This document shows, piece by piece, positions 39,198 to 49,696 of a stretch of DNA of 64,000 bases; positions within the stretch are counted from its first letter, which is position 1; every line of letters begins with the position of its first letter. The translations under genes and the position numbers were made by a program. The DNA comes from Ditylenchus dipsaci (Eukaryota > Nematoda > Chromadorea > Rhabditida > Anguinidae), in assembly GCA_004194705.1 (NCBI GenBank), contig SADC01001345.1:124001-188000 (forward strand), given 5' to 3'. Below the pieces are notes generated by a model. That model was not told the origin of the DNA. It did not search any database and saw only the letters and a list, made by a program, of their open reading frames with translations.

Positions 39198-39612
39198 AAA
39201 ATTATTAGGGTTGTGAAGCAAAAAGCCAAAAAATTTTCATCAAAATATAGTTTTTATCTATTTTGAGATCATATTTTTTGTAAATTCTTACATTAAAAGA
39301 TAACCTGGAATGTCAGATTTCCAATGACACCAAAATTGCGTTAAGGTCATATAAAAAATCATGTATATTATTTAAAACATTTTCTGAATGAAAAGCTGAA
39401 AGTTTTTTCATTAATTTCCAATTGTTGGCAATGGTACAAGCTGTGTAACACAGCTTCGGTGTCATTGGAAAGCTGACATACCGGGCTATCTTTTCTTGTG
39501 AGACTTTACAAAAAAATATGATCTCAACATAGAGAAAAAAAAAACCCATAGGAAAAAAAAAATTTTTGATGAAAATTTTTTCGGCTTTCGCTTCACAACC
39601 CTAATAATTTTA
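39198..39612. mobile_element. Inverted-repeat element, AGGGTTGTGAAGC termini
   Basis: The left end AAATTATTAGGGTTGTGAAGC and the right end GCTTCACAACCCTAATAATTT are perfect inverted repeats of about 21 bases, with weaker complementarity inward (AAAAATTTTCATC and GATGAAAATTTTT). The AGGGTTGT end resembles the hAT-like elements here, but the symmetry runs into the flanks so no target duplication can be read. Confidence 0.75.
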
Positions 39613-39638
39613 AAAGACTTAATGAGTTTAATTTAGCA

Positions 39639-39803
39639 TACCGTATATGCTCTATTAATACCCATGGGGGATTATTTTTCAACGCTTAAAAAATCGGAAA
39701 TGCAAAAAAAAGATTTGTGAAATGATTTGCTCTGAACTGAGATATGAGGTCAGTAGGGTGGGGGATTATTAGAGAATGGGAGATTAATAGAGAATATATG
39801 GTA
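39639..39803. mobile_element. TACCGTATTT-family MITE (short, diverged)
   Basis: The left end is TACCGTATATGCTCTATTAATA and the right end is GATTAATAGAGAATATATGGTA. The interior keeps AAATCGGAAATGC and GATATGAGGTC. It is about 165 bp long and shorter than the other family members. Confidence 0.7.
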
Positions 39804-40079
39804 GCTAGTCTAGGCAAACTCTATTTATACTGCTTTTTTCATAGAAGCTCCAGGTTCTTTGTTATAATTCTATAGTGAAAACCATTCTGCAACAAGTAAA
39901 ACAATTTAATTTGCCTAGACGAAAATATGTTTCCTGTTTGATTGAATCGCTAAAACGCAAAAAATAGTGAAAACTAGCCGTGGGAAGACATTGTATAATG
40001 AAGTCTGGCCTTGAAGTGTTAGAAACATGGTGAAGGTGAATACATTTTCAAAAACGCAAAAGATTTGGATTATATTTAT

Positions 40080-40301
40080 TTATGGTTCCTTAAACATCCA
40101 CGAAAAACCTGTCAAATTTGCACTTGGTCCGGTTGAAAAGTCCAGCAAGTGTGGGCAATAATACCTAATTGCTTCTCTGTAGGCTTCTGCGAAAGTAGTT
40201 GGCATGACATCTAAAATCAAATATGGTTTTCCAATAAACAAACTTTGATAAAATGCACAATGGAAAACAGTACGGTAACCCGCGTTCGCACCCAACAGCA
40301 A
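40080..40301 (-). CDS. Minus-strand ORF, unrecognised
   Basis: An open frame of 73 codons ends at a TAA overlapping AATAAA (about 40,071-40,082). It reads GYRTVFHCAFYQSLFIGKPY, then PTTFAEAYREAIRYYCPHLL. Codon choice looks more like coding than the surrounding AT-rich DNA. I see no acceptor directly upstream that would join it to the exon candidates at 40,673-41,048. It is possibly a terminal exon or a remnant. Confidence 0.3.
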   Translation of the reverse strand: MLLGANAGYRTVFHCAFYQSLFIGKPYLILDVMPTTFAEAYREAIRYYCPHLLDFSTGPSANLTGFSWMFKEP

Positions 40302-40672
40302 ATTTTTTAAATATTCATGCCAAAAGATTCATATTTTTGGACTTTTTTTTCCAAGTCACCCAAGTATACTGAATTTCCTCAGAAAATCAAATCTGTTCAA
40401 AGAACTTTCGATAAGATGCTTGGTTGTTAAGTTTTGGCCGTTTCATAGGCTAAGGATATCGAGCAGCCTCCTGGGTGCGATATCTGAGCAACCAAGCATT
40501 TTCTTCAAATTCTGTAAATGGATTCGGATTTCGGACGAAATTCATTAGTCGGACTCAGCATGAAAAAATGATTGGAAAATGTGTATTTTCGGCAAAAATA
40601 CAAAAAAAGTTGGCTAAGGGGTGCGAAAGTGGGGTTTCACGAAGTAAAATTTAAAAATACACAACAACCCAC

Positions 40673-41048
40673 TTTTAACATCAGACGTGAGCTGTGCCAC
40701 CTCTACATCGGTTGTGTCGCAGTCTTCTTGGGCTGGCCCTTCACACACATCAACATCTGCCTTTGGTGAGCTGCCTAAATACAAAAACATTTGAATCAAA
40801 AAGGGTCCTTTTTGCATGCCAAAAAATTTTTAGTGAGCAAATTTTACACAATATTGCATTGGAGATGACAGTTCCAAAGCTCTCGTCATTGGAGCTTGTC
40901 GACTAAAAGCGGTTATATTTTTGTATTTTTTTATGAAAATATGAATTGGAACACTTACGTTTTTTAGTAAAGGATAGGAGCTCTGGCCAATATTGCTCAC
41001 TGAGCACATCTCAGATGACAGGCAAGCGAGTTCTATCTCCTCGGTCCA
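40673..41048 (-). CDS. Three-exon minus-strand gene fragment, unrecognised
   Basis: Three exons chain in one reading frame with good splice sites on the minus strand. Exon 41,048-40,959 lies between ACAATTTAG and GTAAGTG and reads WTEEIELACLSSEMCSVSNI. Exon 40,902-40,848 lies between GCTTTTAG and GTAAAAT and reads STSSNDESFGTVISNAIL. Exon 40,774-40,673 lies between TGTATTTAG and GTGGGT and reads SSPKADVDVCEGPAQEDCDT, then TDVEVAQLTSDVK. Phases 0 and 1 match across both introns, which makes chance unlikely. The peptide is acidic and Ser-rich with no motif I recognise. The ends are unknown. Confidence 0.45.
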
Positions 41049-41064
41049 CTAAATTGTTAGTTGT

Positions 41065-41500
41065 ATAAAAAGGGGCTTCCTTCTTTACATTTTGTATTGG
41101 TCACATTATCCTATTACAGTCAACTCTCGATAATCCGTCCCCTGGGGCCTATCCCACTAATTGAAAATTGGAAAGTGGAAAATGAAAACTCATTTTGTGT
41201 CTCACTAAAAATTTGGAAAACGGAAAATTGCAAATGGAAAGTGGGAAATGGAAATTTTAAAAAAAATTTTGAAATTTTGTCATCTCGAAAGGAAATTAAA
41301 AATTTGGAGTTATTTCGTGATTAGACCACTTTTATGGTAAATTAACTACTCTGAGCACGATGATATTCAGAATCCCCGCCATACCCTCATTTCCCGAATT
41401 TCGTCGTCACGGGTGGAACAGGGGCTCCAAGGGAAGGAGCGCCAGTAAAAAAGGAGGCGTCAGGAAAACGTAAAGACCCCAGTAACCAGAAAGGCCTCAT
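41065..41500. repeat. Dispersed repeat with Tigger-like word, copy 2 (matches 36,250-36,740)
   Basis: This is the same order of words as copy 1, including CAGTCAACTCTCGATAATCC, TCATTTTGTGTCTCACTAAA and GGAAGGAGCGCCAGTAAAA. It lies just upstream of the first exon of the minus-strand fragment. Confidence 0.75.
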
Positions 41501-41530
41501 AGGCGTCTGTTTAACCTAGTAGTTGAAATA

Positions 41531-42074
41531 TTAGGTTGGCGGGTAAGTTTTCGGACTCGTCATTAGATCGAACTTTCCATGAAACTCATGATTGATATTT
41601 GGTATTAATTGTTGTCAAATTGTAAATATTGCAAATATTGTCAAAAAGGGGCATCTGGAAATTTATGTCCAACAACCTAGTCGCAATTTACACGCGTTTT
41701 ATTTTTCAATCAACTGTGAGCTCTTGAAGTTGACGACAGCCCCTTTTTCAAATTCTCGAGGGCTTTAAGATCTCAGATTGTCTTCAAGTGTCGCAGCTCT
41801 GATTTTCAACTTTAAGAACTATTCATAGGCTGTTGTTATTGGCAGAGTTTCGGCTCTCTTTGCTTAAGTGATGTCGTCCACACATAGCTCAAATCCGAAA
41901 TTCAGTAGTTCTTGAATAATATATTGACTTTTTCCATACTGCTGTCAAAATGTGAAAGTTTGTATGAAAATGATGGCTTAGTTAATAACGAAGATAACTG
42001 TAAAAAACTTTTCATTTATGACATATAATTCATTTAATTTCAATACCAGTCCAGAAACTTATCCGCCAACCTAA
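41531..42074. mobile_element. mariner-like element, non-autonomous
   Basis: The termini TTAGGTTGGCGGGTAAGTTT (continuing TCGGACT) and AGTCCAGAAACTTATCCGCC (continuing AACCTAA) are near-perfect inverted repeats of about 27 bases, flanked by TA. TTAGGTTGG is a well-known mariner terminus. At 544 bp it is too short for a full transposase, and I found no DD34D-type frame. Confidence 0.85.
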
Positions 42075-42349
42075 TAAATTCGAAAGAAACAAAAATAGTT
42101 TCACCTAATGAAATTTCATCTAATAAAAAACATGCCTTGTCCATTGCACTATTTAAGGAGCTTATGAAATAGTTCACAAATAGCCTAGGATCTCTAGAGC
42201 CAGGATCCTCATTTGTATCCTTGAATTTGTTAAATGCTTGATATTCACTATTGCTGGTGGAAATCCGGATTTGATGAGTATTAGTAATTCAATGAGTACG
42301 ATTAGTATTTTAATTTTTTTTTAGTATTTTTTAGTATTTTAATTAGTAT

Positions 42350-42482
42350 TTTAGAAAAACACAGGGCTGAGAAACGGACGGTTGAACTTCGACAAGACAA
42401 ACAGGCTAAAATAAGGCAAAAAGAGGGGTTTTTACTTTCTTCACTTCAACCGTCCGTTTCTCAGCCCTGTGTTTTCTAAAAA
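42350..42482. repeat. Hairpin element with CAGGGCTGAGAAACGG arms
   Basis: The arms AGAAAAACACAGGGCTGAGA (continuing AACGGACGGTTGAA) and TTCAACCGTCCGTTTCTCAG (continuing CCCTGTGTTTTCT) are about 36 bases each around a loop of about 55 bases. CAGGGCTG is hAT-like, but the symmetry extends into the flanks. Confidence 0.75.
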
Positions 42483-43049
42483 AAACAATCGACATGTCAT
42501 TTTGTAGAGAAATCAAAGAGCTTTCGAATAGTGCACTGGATGTAATCTTTTCATCGACATTTTTTGAGAAAAGCTATTATTTATGTGACTAAACAGTCAT
42601 TTTCTTTAGGTTTTCCTTTATTTTGACTAGGAATCGACGTTTTCATGTTGATGGTCATAACTTTTCTTAAAATACCAGTTTTGTAGAGCGTGAAATTCTC
42701 TACAAGACTGTCTATTTCGTTTTCCCTTTCCGTTTGAAAAATAATTAAATTCAAACAGTTTTTCTCAAAAAAATGTGGAAATTCTGATCGGGCGGTAACT
42801 TTTTTCCGCAACTGTATATGAAAAAAACCCCGAGTGCTAATCACTTATCCCTAAATTCAACATGGAAAAGGGAAAAGGCTGGAATGCTGTCCAAAAACCT
42901 TAAAAAGACCGTCTACCTCTGAGGGTGGGAAATTTTTGACAGATTTGAGATTTTTTGTTTAAAAAACGATTATCAATGCTTTTTCTTCATCTTATTGAGT
43001 AAAAAGGTAATCTTAGGAGGTAATTTTGAGTTATTTTTAAATCAAAGTA

Positions 43050-43173
43050 TGGTGGAGAAAGTAAAGAAGTGCCAAACAAACCCGCAAGCCATATCATGTC
43101 GCATCTTGTATTTCTGTGCATCTTCAGCTATAGCCATTGGACCCCCAGGTAGTTGGTTCATTGTGTCATTCCA
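43050..43173 (-). CDS. Candidate minus-strand exon, unrecognised
   Basis: After AACTTATAG on the minus strand, about 40 codons are open: MNQLPGGPMAIAEDAQKYKM, then RHDMACGFVWHFFTFSTIL and a stop. The Gly-Pro and amphipathic pattern looks protein-like and the GC content is higher than the flanks. It lies downstream, in transcript sense, of the minus-strand gene at 43.9-46.3 kb, but that gene appears to stop before it. Support is weak. Confidence 0.28.
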
Positions 43174-43930
43174 CTATAAGTTTAGTGGTTGAAGTAAGTA
43201 AAGATCTCACTAATTTAAGTTCTTGCTGACATTTATTCTCACAATAAAATGCATAGGTAGCATAATAATGGAACATACAAAAATAAGTTTCAATTTCATA
43301 CTCAAAATAGCTGATTTATTTGAAAATAAAGATTCATCAAAACGTTTTTAGTAGCTGCTGGGTCGGTGGCTAAATGTGTGTTTTGTTGGTCTAAAAAGTT
43401 GATGCTGGTCTATTCTATTTCAATATGCTTTTTTGTTGGCTTGTTTGTGTGGTGGTTATGGTGGTTTTTTTAGAAGTTATGTGTGTCAGCAATACAATTG
43501 AACTGTATTTATTTTCATTTTTTTTCTTTTCGTTCCTTTCCGCTTCGATTATCTATTCCAAGTGGCTTGATGTATTATTGCGAGGTTTTGCTGGTGTTCC
43601 CGTTGATACTAGATAGTTGTTCTTTTGCCTTTACTTTATTGTTTTTGTGATAGGAAAGAGTTTTGGAAAAGAAGTTGAAAGTTTTTTTCTAATGTATTGC
43701 CTGGATTTTTTTTTTTCAAATTTATAAGAAAAGTAGAGGCTATTGTCACATGCCCCAATAATCTTTGAATCCAAAAATTGTCAACAAAAAAAGTTTACGA
43801 GTATACTTGTAAGTATCGGCCAAGGCTAAATTGGCCAAGGCTAAACTAAATTTGATTAAGCCCAAGGCTTAATCAAAATTATTGGGTATTGATTTATGAC
43901 ATTAGTCCCGAAAAGTAGCCGAGTCAATCA
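43174..43930. other. AT-rich DNA downstream of the minus-strand gene
   Basis: No feature is firmly supported. Near 43,815-43,880 the word GGCCAAGGCTAAA occurs twice and TTGATTAAGCCCAAGGCTTAATCAA forms a small perfect hairpin. Confidence 0.45.
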
Positions 43931-43931
43931 C

Positions 43932-46307
43932 TCAGTCTGAGTGGCGAGGTGGAAGTTTGTTGCCAATAGTAAAAAAAATCATACTTCAAAATAAAATTAC
44001 CTGTTTTCTGACAAGCTGGTCCAGAAAGTTCGTATAGATTTAGTATACTGAAGCTCCCACCAGCTGTGACAATCGTGTATTTCCTTCAAGGAATTTCTGC
44101 ATAGAAAACTAAAAATAAAATTTTCAGACTGGATTACCAAACTGGGATTCCAGTGAGATTCTCGTCCCACGCAAAAGCCTAGTTTTAATTGCTTGAAAAC
44201 GGTCAAACATGATTTTCAAGAAGTTCAAAAATATTGAATTTTTTTTTAAACCACAGAGGGGACCAAGGCATATTTTTCCGGCGGCGACCCCAACATATAG
44301 AGCCACAGCATCTTCTTCAAAACTCAAAAAAAGTTTAGATCTCGAATAAGATGCAAAGCATCTTAAAAGATACACTTTGGCCACCATGGGACCAACGCAA
44401 AAAAACATCCTGGTTCTCATATAGGGCCGAAATTCTTCATACTCACAATAACATATTGGGAAATAGCAGCCAGGGTGACTCTGTCGATCTTTTGTTTTAC
44501 CATTTCTTCAGCTATCCAATTCACTACTTGATTGAATTTCACTGCAAGATGTGGCTCTCGTGCAAATGGGTCAGCAACACCTTCTTGGTCTGTGTTTTCA
44601 AAGAGAATGTCGTGTAACTTGAGGACTTCCTAAAACAGCTTATACTACTCATTTTCATTAAAAAAGCAACCTACCATTGTCGTGAGAGGCTTGTCGGTGA
44701 CTGTCAACACCTTAGCATATGCTTTGCCCAGGTTTCTGACCACTTGCTTTTGCAGTTCACTGATTGTTGGCTTTTGTTGTTGGCTTGATGAGTCATCATC
44801 ATCACCAAATCTTTTTGTCCTCCAATCACTGGCAGTTGAGGTGAGCCTTGTGTCAGTAAATCATGAACATCTTTTAGTGTTGTAGTCGCGGGAACTTTTC
44901 CACCTTCTTTGGACAATTGCAGCACACCTTGACAGTAAATGGTGAACACAGCATCCCTCCAGTGTTGAAGATTAGGCAAGGCATCACACAACTTATCCCT
45001 CTTCTCAGCCAGTAGCTCCAGCCGTTCATTCTCTAGTTTGTTAAAAGGGTGATAATTTTGTCTCGCATGCTAAAAAATAATGAAAAATATAAATAAAATT
45101 TACTGGTTATAATTTAAACGAACGCGATCTACCCTAGTTCACAGTTAATTTTTTGTTACAAGTTAAAAAATAAAAAAGACTATTTCTTGATAAAACATAA
45201 TTTGAAAAAAAAATTTGAAAAGTCCGGCAAAATGTTTTGCTTTAGCGAAAAAAACCTTTTTGCATCATTGTTGTCCGTCAAGTTTTCTGGTTCATTGCCA
45301 AAAACTCAAAAATTAGACCATGGATTTCATATAGCTCAGGCAGTGGTTCATGGTGAATGTTGTCGTTGATTTTAAGCTTTCCAGTTTTGTGCCGCTATGT
45401 TCCCAGAAGCTCTTTTGGAACAGGTCTTAGATAGCTAACTAAAAATAAAAAAAATTACACCTAAATTTTTAGCTTCATGAGAAATTCGCTGGGCAGAAGA
45501 AAATCTCTGGTGTATCTGAAAATTATCTAAATATAGTGTTTGGACTATGTGTGTAATGCTCAGTATTTTAAAGTCCCTTTTTGCAAAGTTTTATCAATTC
45601 TGCTAAATTCTACTTATAGTAAACTTACAAATCTGGGCAGGATACGCGAAAATTTGGTTTTTTTGGCTTTATATGCATTCGCGACCACCCTAAAAAGTAT
45701 GCCTTGTTCCCCCCTACTTTTATTTTTTAGGATTTTTTTTCAAAAGTCTCAAAAAGCGTTTATTTACACTTGTTGGCCAATTTGAAGCAAAGAATATTTT
45801 AAATAAAAAATTCTCCCAAGCTGATTTATAAATGAAAATTCTGAATGAAAAATAAGCTCGGGGACCAAGGCAAAAATAAATAAAAGTTTTTTGCGTAAAA
45901 ATAATAAAACAGTGTAAATGAACACTGTTTGAAAAAAAATATAAAAAATCAACATGGGGAACCAAGGCATACTTCTTGCTGGGGTGGCGCGAATGCATAC
46001 AAAGCCAAATTATTTATCCCAAAATTTTAAATTTAGTCCAAGCGACTAATATTACGATGGACAGTTCAGAAGTGAGGCCGAAGAAATAAAAGAATGGCCT
46101 TAAGATGGTCTTAAACTATTCCGAAAATCAAAAAAGACCAATAAGAATTTAGGTATCAAAATCTTGGCCTACAAAGAAAAAACTGGAGCAAATTTGGAGT
46201 ATTACAAAATTCACGTCTCATTTTGAGCTTTCCAATCCCACTGCACTGCACTCTTGGCATCATTCAGCTTCTTCAGCAGTTCTGATTCCTCCGACATGTT
46301 GAGTAAT
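43932..46307 (-). CDS. Five-exon minus-strand gene, conserved-looking helical protein of unknown function
   Basis: Exons, in transcript order, are 46,307-46,215 (start ATG at 46,297, MSEESELLKKLNDAKSAVQW), 45,069-44,675 (NERLELLAEKRDKLCDALPN, then after a frame break TSTASDWRTKRFGDDDDSSS and ISELQKQVVRNLGKAYAKVL), 44,629-44,447 (EVLKLHDILFENTDQEGVAD, then VKFNQVVNWIAEEMVKQKID), 44,096-44,001 (KFLEGNTRLSQLVGA, break, SILNLYELSGPACQKT) and 43,936-43,932 (a short end with TGA). Introns start GT and end AG. Two or three one-base frame breaks are present, as in the spectraplakin. The protein would be about 240 residues, mostly helical, with no signal peptide or membrane segment. I do not recognise the family. 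Confidence 0.7.
44255..44405. repeat. ACCAAGGC-type repeat fragment in an intron
   Basis: The words GAGGGGACCAAGGCATATTT and CCCCAACATATAGAGCCACA match the end of the elements at 45,660-46,012 and 56,100-56,345. The partial reverse-complement CTTTGGCCACCATGGGACC lies near 44,376. It is in intron 3 of the minus-strand gene. Confidence 0.55.
45070..46214. other. Intron 1 of the minus-strand gene
   Basis: The intron runs from the donor GTGAAT (46,214) to the acceptor TTTTTTAG (45,070). It contains an ACCAAGGC-type palindrome at 45,660-46,012. The rest is AT-rich with no other supported feature. Confidence 0.6.
45660..46012. mobile_element. Palindromic ACCAAGGC-type element
   Basis: The left arm reads TTTGGCTTTATATGCATTCG and CGACCACC, then AGTATGCCTTGTTCCCC. 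The right arm reads GGGGAACCAAGGCATACTT, then GGGGTGGCGCGAATGCATAC and AAAGCCAAA. The arms are reverse complements, with further symmetry inside (AAACGCTTTTTGAGAC-like sequence is absent but GGGGACCAAGGCAAAA recurs near 45,860). A relative at 56,100-56,345 has the same right end. Confidence 0.75.
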
Positions 46308-46451
46308 CTGTAAGAGAAGTGTGTTATTACAAAAGCTTTTACTTGTCAGATACAATATAGTCTAAGCAAGACATAGTGACACCTTGCAAAACCAATCTCA
46401 AGCCTAATTGTTAGAGGTGTAAATGAAAATAAAAGATAATTTGAGAGGACC

Positions 46452-46975
46452 GAATATTAGGTCATTTGGAATGTCTTAAGAAAAAATTTCAAATCCTTCT
46501 TCTTCAGCCTTATCTGTGATTTTTACTTGAAACTTTTTTGTTGAAGCTTAGACATTTCTTTTTCAGATGGCATTTCAAACGCAGCATGATTTTTTTTGAA
46601 TGAGTCACTATTTGGCTCCAAACACTTATGAGGTCATTTGAGAAGTTGACAGCATTTTTATTCATATTTTAAAAAAATTCTGGTTTTTGTAGCCTTTGAG
46701 CTATGCTACAAATGGTAATAATATGTTGTCATAACGCTTGAAATTCAATAAAGCATTTGACCAGTTGAAGTGATCGAAATGCTTGTTAACTTCTCAAAAT
46801 GATCTCATAAGTGTTTGCAGCCAAATATTGACTCTTCCAAAAAAACAAGTTGAGTTCAATGCGCCATCTGAAAAAGAGGTGTCTAAGCTTCAAAATGAAA
46901 AATAGATTAAGTATACAACACGCTGAAAAAAAAGGATTTGAAATTTTGTCTTGATATATTCTAAATCACCTAATA
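46452..46975. repeat. Long inverted repeat
   Basis: The outer words AGGTCATTTGGAATGTCTTA and AAATTTCAAATCCTT are mirrored by AAGGATTTGAAATTTTGTCT and AATCACCT. The inner words CCAAACACTTATGAGGTCAT and TGATCTCATAAGTGTTTGCA are also mirrored. The arms are about 240 bases around the short hairpin TTTGTAGCCTTTGAGC. No target duplication was recognised. Confidence 0.78.
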
Positions 46976-47394
46976 GAATGCAATCTCAAATCACTGAAAT
47001 TAACCCTCTTTTTACTCTTTTAGACAACTTTTTGAATACTACTTTAAATTGTATACAAACGTGTAGCCATAAACTCAACTTCAAAAAGATGTATCAATTT
47101 ATTATAAAGGATTGGACAAAGTGAGTCAAAAGGTGTTTGAATAAGACAATTTGAAGTGTCCATTTCATCTATTCAAACAGTTTTTTGCCTAATTTTTGAT
47201 ATGGATGGCGCATTTTATCTTGTGAGATAGCTAGCATTCAGGGCTACACGGAAATTTAAGACCTTTTAAGCGTTTATTAGAAAAAAGTTAAGAAACATTT
47301 GCTTTAAACAATCGAAGGGTGAGATCCAGTAATTTAAGAGCTATTTTCAGTTAGCTCTTTGGGGGCTACTCGCGTTCAATTTTCGCAAGAACGT
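46976..47394. other. Intergenic DNA, nothing recognised
   Basis: This is AT-rich sequence between two inverted-repeat elements. No gene was found. Confidence 0.4.
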
Positions 47395-48130
47395 GAAAAA
47401 CACATTTTTTATTCGCCTTTCAACACTTCCGGGCCCATTGTCAGGTCGGTATATTCGGGTGCAGAATTCGACGGAATTGTTTTTCAAAAACAAAAGTGGT
47501 CTGAGGGTTCAACAGACCGTGTTGAAAATAGAGCATTTTTCAGACTATCCTAAAATCACAAATTAAAAGTATCAATCAAATTAAAAGTATTTTAAGCGAA
47601 AAATTTTTTTCCGTCAAAGTGTTTTTCAGACTAATTTTTCGATTCTTTTTGTGACTGTCGCTTTACACTCTAAAGACTTTTTATTTAAAACCTAAAATAA
47701 TTTTCTGGTGCAGTTTTGCCTGCTCTGTCGAATGGTGTATGCTTTTTACTAAAAAACCAACTTGATTACACTTAATTTTGCAAACTCAAGTACAAACACC
47801 GCTTTTGAAAAAAATGGCTTAATCGTTTCTTTTTATCAAAAATCTCAGATTTTGAATACATAATTACGAACAGTTACACTCATCCAAATAAGAAGACACA
47901 GGCGGTCATTTTAACATAAAGTACGTGAATAAGTTATCGTCATATAATGGAGATATATCAAAAAGAAACTAAAAACGTGATTTTAGGATAGTCCGAAAAT
48001 GCTCTATTTTCAACACGGTATATTGACCCCTCAGACCCACTTTTTTTAAAGAAAAAATGATATTCGTGTTTTCCGTCGAATTGTGCACTCGAATATACCG
48101 ACCTGCCAATCGGCCCCGGGAGTGTTAAGG
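47395..48130. repeat. Inverted repeat with 165-base arms
   Basis: The left arm (47,395-47,560) holds GGTCGGTATATTCGGGTGCA, CAGACCGTGTTGAAAATAGA and GACTATCCTAAAATCAC. The right arm (47,968-48,130) holds GTGATTTTAGGATAGTC, TCTATTTTCAACACGGT and TGCACTCGAATATACCGACC. The spacer is about 410 bases and unique. The left-arm open frame at 47,359-47,553 is best explained as repeat, not gene. Confidence 0.8.
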
Positions 48131-48866
48131 CACGCTCGAGCCGAAAAATTTCAAAGATGAATGGATAAGGATATATTACAGTAGCGCCGAAGTTTTGTTA
48201 AATGACAGAAACAAAAGTTGTATGGCTGGTATAATCAACGTGTCGCGTCTGCCACATAACATTTTGTTAGTGTTTTCACCCTGCTTATATTTTTACGATT
48301 GATATCCGATTGCAAAGCCATTTCTCTCCAATTCCCTACTGATTGTTTGCTGGATAAGCATTCTGTTGGCCACTGCCTCTACTTTGTCAAACCCCCCCCC
48401 CTTTTAAATTTTTTTCTTAGATATTAGTCACTGCTACACTGTTACAGTCAACCCTCGAAAACTGGAACCCGTCAGGGACTGAGCCCAGGGAGTCAAGTTA
48501 TCCAGCAGGTTCAGTTATGGAAGGAATTTTGTTTTGTTCTATACTAAATCATAACCAGGCCTAGGGGTCAAGCTATCAAGGGTTTGAAGAGTGTCCAGTC
48601 AGTAGATATTTCCGAATATTTATGAAATCACAGATTTTAGTGTAATTTAGTGTTTAATTCGCAGAAGAAGTTAAATTATTTATCGTTTATATCGAATTCG
48701 GCTTTGCCAGAGCATGAAACAGCGAATGAAACAGCTGAAAAGGAAGGACTGGGGTAGAGGAGGGGTCACGGGACAACAGAATGCCTATGCAGCAGACAAT
48801 CAATGAGCATTACAGAGGAAATGCACAAACTAGAGAGTCTAGAACACAAATAAGCCCTGTTTACAG
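48131..48866. other. Intergenic or intronic DNA with a Tigger-like word
   Basis: Near 48,443 the sequence TTACAGTCAACCCTCGAAAACTGG resembles a Tigger-like left end, with a second terminus not found. Upstream of 48,866 the sequence could be intron of the exon candidate that follows. Confidence 0.4.
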
Positions 48867-49016
48867 GCACTAGCCAACAAATATTGGCCAAACAAATATA
48901 TTCGACAGAAAGAGAGCCCCGCTGTTGCCGCAGCGTTAATTGGCGCCAAAGATTTTTTGAAGTGTCCTTTCTCGTTAAAAGACAAAGTTGTCTTAGCTTT
49001 ACTGGTTTGTCTCTGA
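48867..49016 (+). CDS. Candidate plus-strand exon, unrecognised
   Basis: After the acceptor CCCTGTTTACAG an open frame of about 49 codons reads ALANKYWPNKYIRQKESPAV, then AAALIGAKDFLKCPFSLKDK and VVLALLVCL before TGA at 49,014-49,016. It could instead end at a donor after ALL (GTTTGT, 49,005). GC content and amino-acid make-up differ clearly from the flanks. I recognise no family and see no partner exon. It might belong to a transposon or a short gene. Confidence 0.4.
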   Translation, partial: ALANKYWPNKYIRQKESPAVAAALIGAKDFLKCPFSLKDKVVLALLVCL

Positions 49017-49165
49017 GCTCGGCAATGGGCGATCATCATGCTCTTACTACACTGAACCGAAAATATCCACTATAACGGATATAAAGCCAAGTACCACATC
49101 TCTCGACTGGCTCAAGGTGTGGATTATCGGGGGTGTCGTCTTATTCAGGGTTCATTGAAAAAGGG

Positions 49166-49207
49166 AGTGCGGATCGTTTCGTGAATTTTCGCAAAAGCGA
49201 ATTTTCA
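49166..49207. repeat. Short hairpin, CGTTTCGTGAATTTTCGC arms
   Basis: CGTTTCGTGAATTTTCGC, a loop of AAAA, and GCGAATTTTCACGAAACG form an almost complete stem of 18 base pairs. Only the A/T step in the middle deviates. The role is unknown. It could be the core of a lost MITE. Confidence 0.6.
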
Positions 49208-49544
49208 CGAAACGTCTCACTAAAAAAAGGGTGCTGGGTTATTAAAGGTGAACTTTGTTGACTTTCTTTCACAGCCAACCACATTTTAAAAATGTGTGGG
49301 CTTAATTGGATGTGACTTTTTTGAGAAGAATTGGTGTGTTATATTCACCAATCCAATACAGTTTTTGCTCTTTTTCTGCTTCTGCAACATTTCTGTAGTC
49401 ATAAAGTTTTTTCATTTTTACAAAGGAACATAAACAGTGGGTACCGCTGCTATAGGTTTGAGTAATAGACCATTCGATAGCCCAACTCTCGCTGAATCAC
49501 GTGGTTAATGCCTTTTCGTCTAATCTAGAGAAGAATTCTTCTTA

Positions 49545-49696
49545 CAGTCAAACCTGGATACAACACCACCAAGGGAGCGACCATAGGGTGGTGTTGTATC
49601 GAGGGTTCATTTGACTACATTTTAGTCAAAGCTGACCAAATTGGTCCGTTTTTGAGTCGTGTTATATCGGGGCGGTGTTGTATCCAGTTTCTACTG
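49545..49696. mobile_element. Tigger/pogo-like MITE
   Basis: The termini CAGTCAAACCTGGATACAAC and GTTGTATCCAGTTTCTACTG are inverted repeats flanked by TA. The interior repeats GTGTTGTATCG and GTTATATCGGGG. It is 152 bp long. Confidence 0.8.

Noticed and set aside
41531..42074. An intact mariner transposase
   Set aside because: Only 544 bp lie between the terminal repeats, and no long frame is present in any phase.
44704..44991. Reading the 44.7-45.0 kb minus frame as one uninterrupted protein
   Set aside because: The C-terminal half of that frame (VMMMTHQANN) is the wrong phase. The frame giving DDDDSSSQQQ and the helix after it reaches a good donor, so a one-base break is more likely.
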